Origin: Duganella aquatilis
GTDB taxonomy: Bacteria > Pseudomonadota > Gammaproteobacteria > Burkholderiales > Burkholderiaceae_D
Reading direction: 5' to 3'
Length of the DNA: 64,000 nucleotides
NCBI RefSeq assembly: GCF_009674565.1
Contig: NZ_WKJL01000018.1
Location: 57,696 to 121,695 of the forward strand
Shown here: piece after piece, positions 44,639 to 53,106 of the stretch
How positions within the stretch are numbered: position 1 is the first letter of the stretch
How the letters are laid out: every line of letters starts with the position of its first letter
Notes under the pieces: generated by a model
The model's database searches: none
Seen by the model: only the letters and a program-made list of their open reading frames with translations
Told to the model about the DNA's origin: nothing
Translations under genes and position numbers: made by a program

Positions 44639-45610
44639 TCAACGGAACATGAATTGCGGTGTTGGATTGGTGACGGTCGGATTGTTCGAACCGTGGACTT
44701 GGGTGTGGCAGTTGTTGCAGGCACGACCCTGGGTCACCCAGGCGCCGGACTTGCCGGGCGTGCTGGCCGTCGGCGCGGTGGCCTGGGCGCCGGTCACTTG
44801 CGGGATGAAGCCGCCGTGCGGGGTGTGGCACTGGTGGCACAGGAATGGCGGCCGCGCTTTCAGCATGTTTTCCGCCGTGGTGCCGTGCGGGTTGTGGCAC
44901 AGCGTGCAGTCTTCGCTGACGGGCTCGTGGTTGTGCACGAACGGGCCGCGTTTTTCCATGTGGCAGGTGTAGCAGGTGTCGTTGACGCTGTCGCGTTTCA
45001 ACAGTTTCGGACCGACCGAACCGTGCGGGTTGTGGCAATCCGAGCAGGCCATCTTGCCTTCAGGGATAGGGTGGTGCGAAGGACGGTTGACCTGGCCGCG
45101 TTGCTCCTTGTGGCAGGCGTAGCAGACTTCGGGTTGGGTGCGCTTGTCGCGGACCTTGTCGTGGCCGGTGTGGACCTGGTGGCAGGAAGTGCAGGCAACG
45201 TCGCGCGCATCGTGGATGCTGCCGGCCCAGTGCGAACGCTTGGCGTCCTTGTCGTGGCAGCTCAGACAGGCGTCGTTGCGGTCGGCGACCGGGGTCTTCG
45301 AGTTCTTGGTGAACGTGCGGTCGGGGGCCGGCCGCTGCTGGGTCTTGCTGTCGGCGTGGGCGTCGCTGGCGCCGTGGCAGCTGGTGCAGGTCGGCGTGCG
45401 GCCATCGGCGCGGGTGCCGTGTTTGCTTTTGCCGATTTGCAGCAGTTGCGGGTTGTCGCTTTCATCGTGACAAGCGGTGCATTTCGCGTCGCCTTTCAGG
45501 ACCAGGTCGTTACCCTGGTCCGCTGTCAGCGTTTCCGCAGCTGCCGCCGGGAAGGAAGTCACCATGCCGGCAGCAAAGGCCAGGATGGAAACGAGTCGCA
45601 GTATCTTCAT
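44639..45610 (-). CDS. DmsE/MtrA family decaheme c-type cytochrome, copy 1
   Basis: A 323-aa precursor with a signal peptide (LVSILAFAAGMVTSFPAAAA) and exactly ten CxxCH heme sites (CTACH, CTSCH, CLSCH, CTSCH, CYACH, CSDCH, CYTCH, CTLCH, CHQCH, CNNCH). This is the MtrA/PioA/DmsE layout, in which the decaheme wire is inserted in an MtrB barrel. The barrel gene follows immediately. Ribosome site GGAG lies 8 bases before ATG 45610, and a -24/-12 promoter is 51-66 bases upstream. No DMSO reductase gene is present, so DMSO respiration is not indicated. Confidence 0.94.
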   Translation of the reverse strand: MKILRLVSILAFAAGMVTSFPAAAAETLTADQGNDLVLKGDAKCTACHDESDNPQLLQIGKSKHGTRADGRTPTCTSCHGASDAHADSKTQQRPAPDRTFTKNSKTPVADRNDACLSCHDKDAKRSHWAGSIHDARDVACTSCHQVHTGHDKVRDKRTQPEVCYACHKEQRGQVNRPSHHPIPEGKMACSDCHNPHGSVGPKLLKRDSVNDTCYTCHMEKRGPFVHNHEPVSEDCTLCHNPHGTTAENMLKARPPFLCHQCHTPHGGFIPQVTGAQATAPTASTPGKSGAWVTQGRACNNCHTQVHGSNNPTVTNPTPQFMFR

Positions 45611-45660
45611 TATTTTTCTCCGAGATGTTCGACAGCCTGAATCGCTGCCACCCTCTTCTA

Positions 45661-45676
45661 TGCAAAATCAGGGCCT
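45661..45676 (-). promoter_or_regulatory. Sigma-54 (-24/-12) promoter of decaheme/barrel operon 1
   Basis: On the minus strand AGGCCC-TGATT-TTGCA, with GG and GC separated by exactly 10 bases. The predicted start near 45650 gives a leader of about 40 bases. The CTGATTTTGC part is nearly identical to the promoter at 52910. Confidence 0.75.
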
Positions 45677-45746
45677 GCCAAAAAAAGCGGCAAAATCTCC
45701 GGTTTTAAATTTCTAAGTCGTTGTTTTAAAACGAGAAGTGGAATCG

Positions 45747-45886
45747 TTCCGAGAACGGAAAGGCATTCCCGAAGCTGAGAAAAACGGCCGCGTTTTTGCC
45801 ACTTCCGGTAAAGCGCGGCGGCGCTTTTCGCAGCGCCGGATTTCCCGCAAGCGGGACCGCGCCGGCGCTTTTCCCAAGGTTGGCAA
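45747..45886. promoter_or_regulatory. Cluster of TTCCCG-N4-CGGGAA palindromes (probable enhancer sites)
   Basis: Within the 456-base divergent region between the two decaheme genes, four sites with one spacing occur: TTCCG-AGAA-CGGAA (45747), TTCCCG-AAGC-TGAGAA (45766), TTCCCG-CAAG-CGGGAC (45842) and the weaker TTCCCA-AGGT-TGGCAA (45871). The first and third are strong palindromes. They lie 70-225 bases upstream of one sigma-54 promoter and 115-255 of the other, the normal distance for NtrC-type activator sites. No gene is accepted in this region. Confidence 0.65.
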
Positions 45887-46000
45887 ACGCCGCGCGGCGC
45901 ACAGCATTTTGTTCGGCGCCGCTTGCCGCGCGCCGTCGTTTCGCGCCGCCGCGGCGCGCTGCCTTTTACTAAAAATTCTATATTTTAGGAATGAAGTAAT

Positions 46001-46016
46001 AGGCACCGTTTTTGCT
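46001..46016 (+). promoter_or_regulatory. Sigma-54 (-24/-12) promoter of decaheme/barrel operon 2
   Basis: AGGCAC-CGTTT-TTGCT, close to the TGGCAC-N5-TTGCW consensus, with GG and GC separated by exactly 10 bases. It lies 51 bases upstream of ATG 46067. Confidence 0.8.
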
Positions 46017-46066
46017 GACAGCACCCTCTGGGCGACATCTGGTCGCCGTTACTTCAAGGGGAAATA

Positions 46067-47107
46067 ATGAAACTACGAAAACTCATCAGCTTGCTGGCGT
46101 TGGTGGCCGGTACGGCGACGGTGTCGGCGGCATTTGCTGCCGACAATCCCGCCTTGCCCGACCTGCCGAATCGCGCCAACACGGTCAGCGCGGCGTTGAA
46201 GAAGGACGCCATCTGCACCGCCTGTCACGACGAGTCGGAAGAGCGGCCCATCCTGGCCATGTACAAGACGCGCCACGGCGTGAAGGCCGACGCGCGCACG
46301 CCCAACTGCCAGTCCTGTCACGGCGAGAGCGAGGCGCACGTCAAGAATCCTGAAGGCAAATCGAAACGTCCGCTGCCGGACCGCCGCTTTGTCGGCAAGA
46401 ACAAGTCGGACGCCGACGCCATCAACGACAGCTGTCTGAGCTGCCACAAGGCCGGCAAGCGCAACCTGTGGCAAGGCAGCAAGCACCAGAGTCAGGACTT
46501 GTCCTGCGTTTCCTGCCACCAGGTGCACACCCAGGGCAAGGACCGCATGTTGGACCGCACGGCCCAGCCGGACGCCTGCTTCTCCTGCCACAAGACCGAA
46601 CGCTCGGAAACCCTGCGCCACTCGACCCATCCGATCCAGGCCGGCAAGGTGGTGTGCTCGGACTGCCACAACCCGCACGGCTCAGAAGGTCCGAAGCTGA
46701 TGAAGGACATTTCGGTGCGCGACACCTGCTTCAGCTGCCACGCCGAGAAACGCGGCCCGTTCCTGTGGGAGCACCCATCGGCCATGGATGACTGCATGAA
46801 CTGCCACACGCCGCACGGCTCGTCGAATGCGCCGCTGCTGAAAGCCCGCAGTCCATGGCTGTGCCAGAGCTGCCACGCCGACGGCGCGCCGCACCCAGGC
46901 ACCGTCTACAGCGCGGCCAATCTGCCGGGCGGCGCGGTCGCCAACGCCTCGTCGCAAAGCGCGCTGGCCGGCACCACCAATCCGCTGACCGGCCAGGGCG
47001 TGGCGATGAACAACCCATCGGCCCAACTGGCGTTCCGCGGTTGCACCAACTGCCACACCCAGGTGCACGGTTCCAACAGTCCCGGCGGCAAACGTTTTGT
47101 GCGCTAA
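46067..47107 (+). CDS. DmsE/MtrA family decaheme c-type cytochrome, copy 2
   Basis: A 346-aa precursor with a signal peptide (LISLLALVAGTATVSAAFAA) and ten CxxCH sites (CTACH, CQSCH, CLSCH, CVSCH, CFSCH, CSDCH, CFSCH, CMNCH, CQSCH, CTNCH). The order and spacing parallel copy 1, with shared stretches such as CSDCHNPHGS and CNNCH/CTNCHTQVHGSN, so the two are paralogues. Ribosome site AAGGGGAAATA precedes ATG 46067. A barrel gene follows 21 bases downstream and the operon is headed by its own sigma-54 promoter. Confidence 0.94.
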   Translation: MKLRKLISLLALVAGTATVSAAFAADNPALPDLPNRANTVSAALKKDAICTACHDESEERPILAMYKTRHGVKADARTPNCQSCHGESEAHVKNPEGKSKRPLPDRRFVGKNKSDADAINDSCLSCHKAGKRNLWQGSKHQSQDLSCVSCHQVHTQGKDRMLDRTAQPDACFSCHKTERSETLRHSTHPIQAGKVVCSDCHNPHGSEGPKLMKDISVRDTCFSCHAEKRGPFLWEHPSAMDDCMNCHTPHGSSNAPLLKARSPWLCQSCHADGAPHPGTVYSAANLPGGAVANASSQSALAGTTNPLTGQGVAMNNPSAQLAFRGCTNCHTQVHGSNSPGGKRFVR

Positions 47108-47128
47108 CCGACAACCATGGAGAACGCT

Positions 47129-49597
47129 ATGAAACACACATCCACTCCACTGACGCTGCGCGCAGGCGCGCTGGCGGTACGCGGCGCGCTGGCTTTGCTG
47201 GTGGTTATGCCGCTGGCCCATGCGGCCGATGAGGAAAACGACGAGGTCAAGCGCCTGACCACGCCGGCCAGCTCGATCGAGATCGGCGTCGGCAACGTCA
47301 ACCACGCGTCCGACAAGTTCGGCGAATATAACGGCCTCGACAAAAAAGGCAGCTATGCGGTCGGCGGCTTCCTGCTGCAGGGCGGCGGCGCCTACGACAG
47401 CGACAGCGCGCTGCGCTGGTATCTAAAGGGCGCCAACCTGGGCCTGGACACGCGCAGCCTGGATGCCGAGATCGGCGTGCAGGGCCTGTTCCGCGTCAAC
47501 TACAACTACGACGAGCTGTCGCGCGTGTATTCGACGCAGTTCCAGACCTTTTACGACGGCGCCGGCACCACCACCCTGAGCCTGCCCGCATCGTTTGCCG
47601 CCACGCCGGCCGCGTCGCGCGTCAGCAGCACCACCACCGCCAACGGCGCGCTGTCGAACTGGCAGAACATGCAGTCGCCATACGCCACCGCCGCCTGCGC
47701 AGCGGTGGGCGGCGTGCCGACCGCGGCCTGCCGCGGTCCCGGCTACCTGATCGCGGCGGCCATGCATCACTTCGACGTCGGCACCGAGCGCAAGAAGCAT
47801 GCGGGCAGCGTCACCGTCGAGCTGAGTCCGCAATGGCAGTTCAGCGCCTCGGCCCAGCGCGAGAGCAAGGAAGGCACCAAGGTCACCGGCCTGGCCTTCG
47901 GCGGCCCGGCGCGCGGCGTCACCGTGCCGGAGCTGATCGACAGCACCACCGACCAGTTCAAGGCGGCGCTGGCCTATGTGGGCGAGCAGGGCAATGTCAC
48001 GTTCGGCTACTACGGTTCGCTGTACAAGAACGCGGTCAACAAGTGGACCGTGGAAAGCCCGTTCAACGGCGCCTTGCTGAATCCGGAACTGAACAACCGC
48101 GCGGTGATGAGCGGCGCGCCGGACAACGAGATGCACCGGCTGTCGGTTTCGGGCGGCTACAACTTCACGCACACCACGCGCCTGACGATGGCCGCCAACT
48201 ACCAGCGCATGACGCAGAACGAAGCGCTGGTCGACGGCCTGCCGACCACCTGGGTGATTCCGACCACCTCGGCGCACGGCAAGGTCATCAACACGTCGCT
48301 GAACGCCACGCTGACCAGCCGGCCGCTCCGGGATCTGGCCCTGTCGGCGGTCGTGAAGTATGAAAACCGCGACGACCAGTCGCCGGTCTACCGCTTCATG
48401 ACGGCCGGCGGCGACGCGGCCGGCGCGCCCAGCCTGTTTGTCACCGAGCCGCTGAACCGGCGCATGGAGCAGGTCAGCCTGGACGCCGACTATGCCTTCG
48501 CACGCCGCCAGTCGATCCGCTTCGGCGTCGACACGCAGGAAATCCGCCGCACCGCCGATGGCGAGGAAACGCCGTTCAAGGCCGAGACCAACAGGGAAAA
48601 CACGCTGCGCATCGACTACCGCAACAACCTGTCGGAACTGCTCACCGGCCGTCTGGGTTACAGCCATGCCAAGCGCACCCAGTCCGAGTACGAAACCAGC
48701 GAACTGCTGCCGGTGCCGACGGTGGCGCCGCTGCCGGCCGCCGATCCCTTGCTGCCGGGTCTGGTGCAGTTCTACCTGGCCGACCGCACGCGCGACCAGT
48801 TGCGCAGTTCGGTCAACATCCAGGCCACCGAGCGTTTGAGTCTGCAAACCGGCGTCGACTACAACCGCGACCAGTACAAGAACTCCCTGTACGGCCTGAA
48901 GCAGATGGAATCGCAGGTGTTCAAGCTGGATGCGGCGTTTACCGCCACCGACCGCCTGAGCTACGACGCCTTCTACACCTTCGAGCACAAAAAGTCGGAG
49001 ATGGGCAGCCTGTCGATCGGCCGCGGTTACTCGACCACCATCCTCGATGCGCCAGCCTACAATCCGGCCACCGGTTGCACCGGCTACTGGGCTGACAGCG
49101 GCCACCTGCCGTCCGACGAGGGAACGGATCCATGCCGCAAATGGACCCAGACCCAGACCGACCGCATCCATACCGTCGGCTGGGGCGTCAAGGCGACGCA
49201 GCTGATGGGCGGCAAGCTGGACCTGGGCGCCGACCTGGCGCTGTCGTACAGCCGCACGCCGATCGAGGTGACCGGCGGCTATTACGTCAGCAACGGCAAT
49301 ACGGTCAAGACGGCGGCGCGTCCGTACAACAACGTCTGGGTGGCGGCGGAGTCGTTCCCGGACGTGACCAGCAAGATGGTGGATATCCGCTTGCATGGCC
49401 TGTATCGCATCAACAATGTGTCGTCGTTGCGGGCCAACTACCAGTTCCGCCGCCTGCAGTCGTCCGACTGGCAATACGATGCCTACGCCAATGCGGCGCA
49501 GGGCGTGACGGCGCTGCAAGTCTATCCAGGCAACGCCATCGTGTCGCCCAACTACGCGGTGCAGGTGGTGTCACTGTCCTACGTCCACTCGTTCTGA
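47129..49597 (+). CDS. MtrB/PioB family outer-membrane beta-barrel protein, copy 2
   Basis: An 822-aa precursor starting at ATG 47129, 6 bases after GGAG; an ATG at 47117 would include that site in the coding region. It has a signal peptide (GALALLVVMPLAHA), a short soluble N-terminal part (EENDEVKRLTTPASSIEIGV), then a large barrel of amphipathic strands ending in VVSLSYVHSF. It is paired with decaheme copy 2. Like copy 1 it lacks an obvious N-terminal CxxC. A strong terminator follows the gene. Confidence 0.9.
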   Translation: MKHTSTPLTLRAGALAVRGALALLVVMPLAHAADEENDEVKRLTTPASSIEIGVGNVNHASDKFGEYNGLDKKGSYAVGGFLLQGGGAYDSDSALRWYLKGANLGLDTRSLDAEIGVQGLFRVNYNYDELSRVYSTQFQTFYDGAGTTTLSLPASFAATPAASRVSSTTTANGALSNWQNMQSPYATAACAAVGGVPTAACRGPGYLIAAAMHHFDVGTERKKHAGSVTVELSPQWQFSASAQRESKEGTKVTGLAFGGPARGVTVPELIDSTTDQFKAALAYVGEQGNVTFGYYGSLYKNAVNKWTVESPFNGALLNPELNNRAVMSGAPDNEMHRLSVSGGYNFTHTTRLTMAANYQRMTQNEALVDGLPTTWVIPTTSAHGKVINTSLNATLTSRPLRDLALSAVVKYENRDDQSPVYRFMTAGGDAAGAPSLFVTEPLNRRMEQVSLDADYAFARRQSIRFGVDTQEIRRTADGEETPFKAETNRENTLRIDYRNNLSELLTGRLGYSHAKRTQSEYETSELLPVPTVAPLPAADPLLPGLVQFYLADRTRDQLRSSVNIQATERLSLQTGVDYNRDQYKNSLYGLKQMESQVFKLDAAFTATDRLSYDAFYTFEHKKSEMGSLSIGRGYSTTILDAPAYNPATGCTGYWADSGHLPSDEGTDPCRKWTQTQTDRIHTVGWGVKATQLMGGKLDLGADLALSYSRTPIEVTGGYYVSNGNTVKTAARPYNNVWVAAESFPDVTSKMVDIRLHGLYRINNVSSLRANYQFRRLQSSDWQYDAYANAAQGVTALQVYPGNAIVSPNYAVQVVSLSYVHSF

Positions 49598-49617
49598 TCC
49601 GTTAAGTAGCAAGCAAG

Positions 49618-49647
49618 CCCGCCACCGTTGAGGTGGCGGGTTTTTTT
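49618..49647 (+). terminator. Terminator after decaheme/barrel operon 2
   Basis: CCCGCCACC, loop GTTGA, GGTGGCGGG, then TTTTTTT: a perfect 9-bp stem. Confidence 0.9.
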
Positions 49648-49687
49648 ATGCGCGAAGAAGCGCCACGCCGCCTCGGGCGTGTCGACA

Positions 49688-50346
49688 TCATGATTCATCC
49701 TGCCGATCAGTGCGCTCAGTAAGCAGCCCAGGTTTCTCGCAGCGTGACGAACCGGTGTGGCCGCCGCCGTCGATGCGCAACAGCTCAATCTGCAGCTGTG
49801 CCGGGGCTGCGCCCCAGGTCATTCGCGTGGCGCTGGTCGGATCGCGGGCTTGCAGATGTGGGTAGAGGTGGGTGGCGGGCGGCGCCGTCAGGCCCGCCAG
49901 TTCGCGCCATATCGCCACCGATGCATCGATCGAGATGCCGCTGCCCCGGCCGCTCAGGCTGAAAGCCTTCACTTCGCCGCCGTCGTAGGGCGCGATCCTG
50001 TCGGCCGTTCCGTGCGTGAAAAACACCGACAACGGATGCGTCGGTGATCGGCAGTTGCTGCGCGCCGCCATTGGACTGGCCGAACAGATAGATGCGTTGC
50101 GGATCGGCGCCCAGCCCCGCAACCGCGCGGTCTATCAGGGCGGCCAGGAAACCGACGTCATCGGTCTGGGCGTTGGCGGTGGCTTCGGCGCGGCAATCGT
50201 TCCAGGCCTGCTTGCCGTTGCTGGCCTTCGTGCCGTCTGGCGCGACCAACATGATGTTTTCGCGCTGGGCCAGATTGACCCAGTCCAGCGAGCGGTGGCC
50301 GCCTATTGTGTCCTTTCCCAGCATCCATGCCGCACTGGGGCCATGG
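49688..50346 (-). pseudogene. Remnant of a PHB-depolymerase / feruloyl-esterase-type hydrolase
   Basis: Two overlapping minus-strand frames together resemble LpqC/PHB-depolymerase esterases. Frame one contains AAWMLGKDTIGG, NIMLVAPDGTKASNGKQAWN and the nucleophile motif LFGQSNGG. Frame two contains SVFFTHGTADRIAPYDGGEV and the His-region IDGGGHTGS. The switch occurs at about 50035-50065, where only about ten codons remain of a normally much longer segment, so there is both a deletion and a frameshift. The N-terminal signal peptide and first strand with the HG motif are also missing. It is a broken gene, probably inactive. Confidence 0.7.
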
Positions 50347-50393
50347 CCACAGACATGGCCGTCATGTATAGATAATTTGATAACCTGGCAACC

Positions 50394-50425
50394 CCAAAAA
50401 AAAGGCCACGGCAAACGCCGTGGCC
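50394..50425 (-). terminator. Terminator after the CbcL-like gene
   Basis: Read on the minus strand: GGCCACGGC, 4-base loop, GCCGTGGCC, then a run of eight T. It ends the monoheme cytochrome / CbcL-like operon. Confidence 0.88.
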
Positions 50426-50447
50426 CAACAGGCACTACATTTAATGG

Positions 50448-52442
50448 TTAATGGCCGCCGGTGAAGAAGCCGATGGTCACCAGCGTCAGCAGGATCAGGC
50501 CGAAGGCGATCAGCACCAGGCCCAGCACCTTGGAGCCGATGCGCATCGGTTTCGATGGCGCATCCACCAGGTACTTCTGCAACTCGCCCGAGGCCAGCAG
50601 GCGTTCATACTGCGCTGGGTGCTCGTCGCGGAACTCTTCCAGCGACTGCGTGCCGGTGAACATGACGATGTCCGGTGGCGGCAGCTTGTTCGGCCGGAAG
50701 TGGTTGTTGAAGAAGTGCACGGTGAACAGGAACACCGCCGCCAGGAACGCTTCCTCGCCGTGGATCACCGTCGCCACATTGAAGATCCAGCCCGGCAGGA
50801 ACTTGGCCGCCACCGTCGGCAGCGCCAGCGTCAGGCCGCTGAAACCGATGATGTTGACGCCCCAGAAGACGGCCCAGTAGTCGAACTTCTCGAAGTAGGT
50901 CCAGCGGTCGAACTTCGGTTTCGGACCTTTGCCGAAGAACCATTTGAACATGCCGATGCAATCCTGCAGGTCTTTCCAGTTCGGGATCAGCGAATCCGGA
51001 CCGAACCAGCGGAAGCTGCGGTCGCGCAGCAGTTTCTGCATCACGTACACGAAGTGGATGAAGAAGATGCCGACAAAGGCCATCGCCGCACAGCGGTGGA
51101 TGAAGCCCATCGGTTTCGAACCGCCAAACACCTTGGCCACGTGCGGCGCCCACGAAGCATGCGAGAACAGCACGGCGGTCCCGGTCAGCACCAGGGTCAT
51201 GGTCACCAGCGCGAAGCACAGGTGGGCGATGCGCCAGCCGACAGGGAAGCGGCGGAAATGCTTGTGCTGCAGCGGTTCCGCCAGACCTTCGAGGCGGATA
51301 TGGGTTTCGACCTTGTGCTTGGCCGATTCCTTCCATTCGCGGAACAGCCACAGGCCCGAGTGCGACCAGAAGAACAGGAACACGCCGATCAGCAGCGCCA
51401 CCATGAAGTTGGTGACGATCCACATTTCAGGATACTTGGCGAAATCGTGGCTATTGGCGTGCGGTTCGAACGAGGCGAAGCCGGCGGTGGCCAGCGGACG
51501 CTTCTTGCCGTCGTGGCAGGCCTGGCAGGTTTTCAGGCGGTTGTCAGGATGCACCTTGGAGGCCGGATCCTTCGGTCCCAGGATGTCGTGGCTGCCGTGG
51601 CAGTTGTAGCACTTGGCGGTTTCGGCCGTGCCCAGGTTGGTGGCCTGGCCGTGGTAGGTGCCGCCATAGGTCTTGCGCTGTTCCTGGTGGCAGTTGCCGC
51701 ATTCTTCCACGTTCAGCAGCTTGAACGAGGTCAGCGAGGTGCTGGTGATCTCGTGCGTGGTGTGGCAGTCGATGCAGACCGCCGCCTTGCTGTTGTGTTT
51801 TTCCAGCACTTCCTTGCCGTGCGCCGATTCCGTGTAGGTGTCGAGCTGGTCGGTATGGCAGCTGGCGCCGCACAGGGCAGGCACGCCGGCGCGCCAGGCG
51901 GCGTATTCCGGGCTGCTGCGGTCGGCGGGCACATTGAAGGTGTGGGTGTCGTGGCACTGGGTGCAGGATGCCTTGGGCACGTTCGGATTGTCGTCATCCG
52001 GCTTGGCGTGGAAGGACTTTTTGTAGGCGGCGATGTTGGAGACCACCTTGCCCATGCGCGGACGGGAGCTGGCGCTGCCGTTCTTCTGCGCCTCATCCCA
52101 CAGGCGCTGGTGGCAAGTGGCGCAATCGGGCGCGGCCTGGCCGTTCTTCTTGTGCGGCGCCTTGGCGTCGCCGGTCACGGTCAGGTCGCTGTGGCAGCTG
52201 ACGCAGGACAGGCCACGGTGGACGCTGGCGCCGTGTTTGGCCGGATCGACGCCGCGCAACGCGCGCTCGTCGCCGTCTTCGTTACTGACTTTGATGGTTT
52301 TTTTTGCGTCATGGCAGGCGAGACAGGCGGCGTCGCCGCTGGCGGGCGGACTGTCGGCTGCCGTGGCCGGCACGCTCGATAGCGCGCCGGCCAGGCAGAA
52401 GACCGCGCCCAGTATCGCCTTCAGAAACTGTTTGGGGTACAT
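50448..52442 (-). CDS. CbcL-like multiheme cytochrome c / cytochrome b quinone oxidoreductase
   Basis: A 664-aa protein. A signal peptide (AILGAVFCLAGALSSVPATA) precedes a periplasmic part with eight CxxCH sites and one CGASCH (CX3CH) site between residues about 40 and 310. The C-terminal half has a membrane segment (NFMVALLIGVFLFFW), then a cytochrome b-type helical bundle with candidate heme histidines (GWRIAHLCFALVTMTLVLTG, IHRCAAMAFVGIFFIHFVYV, HGEEAFLAAVFLFTVHFFNN). The nine-heme c plus diheme b design is that of Geobacter CbcL, a menaquinol oxidase for low-potential metal reduction. It is co-transcribed with the monoheme cytochrome gene. Confidence 0.88.
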   Translation of the reverse strand: MYPKQFLKAILGAVFCLAGALSSVPATAADSPPASGDAACLACHDAKKTIKVSNEDGDERALRGVDPAKHGASVHRGLSCVSCHSDLTVTGDAKAPHKKNGQAAPDCATCHQRLWDEAQKNGSASSRPRMGKVVSNIAAYKKSFHAKPDDDNPNVPKASCTQCHDTHTFNVPADRSSPEYAAWRAGVPALCGASCHTDQLDTYTESAHGKEVLEKHNSKAAVCIDCHTTHEITSTSLTSFKLLNVEECGNCHQEQRKTYGGTYHGQATNLGTAETAKCYNCHGSHDILGPKDPASKVHPDNRLKTCQACHDGKKRPLATAGFASFEPHANSHDFAKYPEMWIVTNFMVALLIGVFLFFWSHSGLWLFREWKESAKHKVETHIRLEGLAEPLQHKHFRRFPVGWRIAHLCFALVTMTLVLTGTAVLFSHASWAPHVAKVFGGSKPMGFIHRCAAMAFVGIFFIHFVYVMQKLLRDRSFRWFGPDSLIPNWKDLQDCIGMFKWFFGKGPKPKFDRWTYFEKFDYWAVFWGVNIIGFSGLTLALPTVAAKFLPGWIFNVATVIHGEEAFLAAVFLFTVHFFNNHFRPNKLPPPDIVMFTGTQSLEEFRDEHPAQYERLLASGELQKYLVDAPSKPMRIGSKVLGLVLIAFGLILLTLVTIGFFTGGH

Positions 52443-52509
52443 GATGTTTTCCTGATGCTGAAAGTGGCGGTGCGAGAGAGCGCACCGCCGGTACGGCGAG
52501 GGAGGGGGA

Positions 52510-52848
52510 CTAGCGGGTCAGAATCCACTGCGCCACGCTTTTCAGCGTTGCCGGATCCTTGGTTTCGATGATTTTGTGTTCTTCCTCGGTGCCGTCTTCC
52601 AGCTTCACCTTCGGACCGGTAGTGATCTGCTTGATGATGTGTTCTTCACCGTCGGCCTTGCCCTTGTACTTGGCGGCGACTTTCTTGTAGGCCGGACCTT
52701 TCTTGGTTTTGTCGACGGCGTGGCATTTGAAGCAGCCATTTTTGCGCAGCAGGGCTTCGGTGTCGGCATCGTCTGCATAGGCGTTCATGCTGGCCAGGGC
52801 AGTGCTGGCCAACAGCAGCAGGGCGCTCAGTTTGATTGTCGATTTCAT
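52510..52848 (-). CDS. Periplasmic monoheme cytochrome c (class I)
   Basis: A 112-aa precursor with a signal peptide (LSALLLLASTALASMNAYA) and one heme site (LLRKNGCFKCHAVDKTKKGP) near the N-terminus of the mature protein, the class I layout of c-551/c-552 type cytochromes. The axial Met typical of the class is not evident in the C-terminal part, where Lys/His-rich sequence occurs instead. It is first in the operon with the CbcL-like gene and could shuttle electrons to the decaheme cytochromes. The frame extends to 52926 without a ribosome site and is trimmed to ATG 52848. Confidence 0.9.
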   Translation of the reverse strand: MKSTIKLSALLLLASTALASMNAYADDADTEALLRKNGCFKCHAVDKTKKGPAYKKVAAKYKGKADGEEHIIKQITTGPKVKLEDGTEEEHKIIETKDPATLKSVAQWILTR

Positions 52849-52909
52849 GGTTTCCTCAATGGTTGTTTCACATGTCGGCCGCAATGGACCACGGCTCGTC
52901 GTACCACTA

Positions 52910-52925
52910 AGCAAAATCAAGGCCA
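52910..52925 (-). promoter_or_regulatory. Sigma-54 (-24/-12) promoter of the monoheme cytochrome / CbcL-like operon
   Basis: On the minus strand TGGCCT-TGATT-TTGCT, with GG and GC separated by exactly 10 bases. The predicted start near 52899 leaves a leader of about 50 bases to ATG 52848. Confidence 0.78.
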
Positions 52926-52968
52926 TGCAGGAAATCCCGTAGGTAAAGGCGCTATGGGAAGATGGTCA

Positions 52969-53013
52969 TTCCCGAAAGCGGGAAAACGGCGGATTTTTTC
53001 CCGAATGCGGGAG
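52969..53013. promoter_or_regulatory. Pair of TTCCCG-N4-CGGGAA palindromes (probable enhancer sites)
   Basis: TTCCCG-AAAG-CGGGAA (52969-52984) is a perfect palindrome; TTCCCG-AATG-CGGGAG (52998-53013) has one mismatch. The two are 29 bases apart start to start. They lie 44-103 bases upstream of the sigma-54 promoter at 52910 and also upstream of the kinase gene at 53107. The motif matches that in the region between the two decaheme genes. Confidence 0.7.
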
Positions 53014-53106
53014 CGGCGGGAGAATCCACGCCACTTGATCTGGGCGCATGTTCGGCCGCCGGAACGTCTTGTAGGATGGTGGGAAAACAAGGGGAGCAGA
53101 AACACC

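Noticed and set aside
45713..46067. Two short open frames in the region between the decaheme genes
   Set aside because: They cover the palindromes and sigma-54 promoters, have no ribosome sites and have Arg/Ala-rich products without a family.
44639..49597. DMSO respiration operon
   Set aside because: The cytochromes belong to the DmsE family by name, but no DmsA/DmsB reductase genes are present in the window.
52576..53106. Upstream extension of the sensor kinase frame
   Set aside because: It would overlap the monoheme cytochrome gene, its promoter and the enhancer palindromes. ATG 53107 has GGGGAG upstream and starts just before TM1.
53014..53106. Sigma-54 promoter directly in front of the kinase gene
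   Set aside because: No GG-N10-GC element with acceptable flanks was found between the enhancer palindromes and ATG 53107; the kinase is probably read from another type of promoter.
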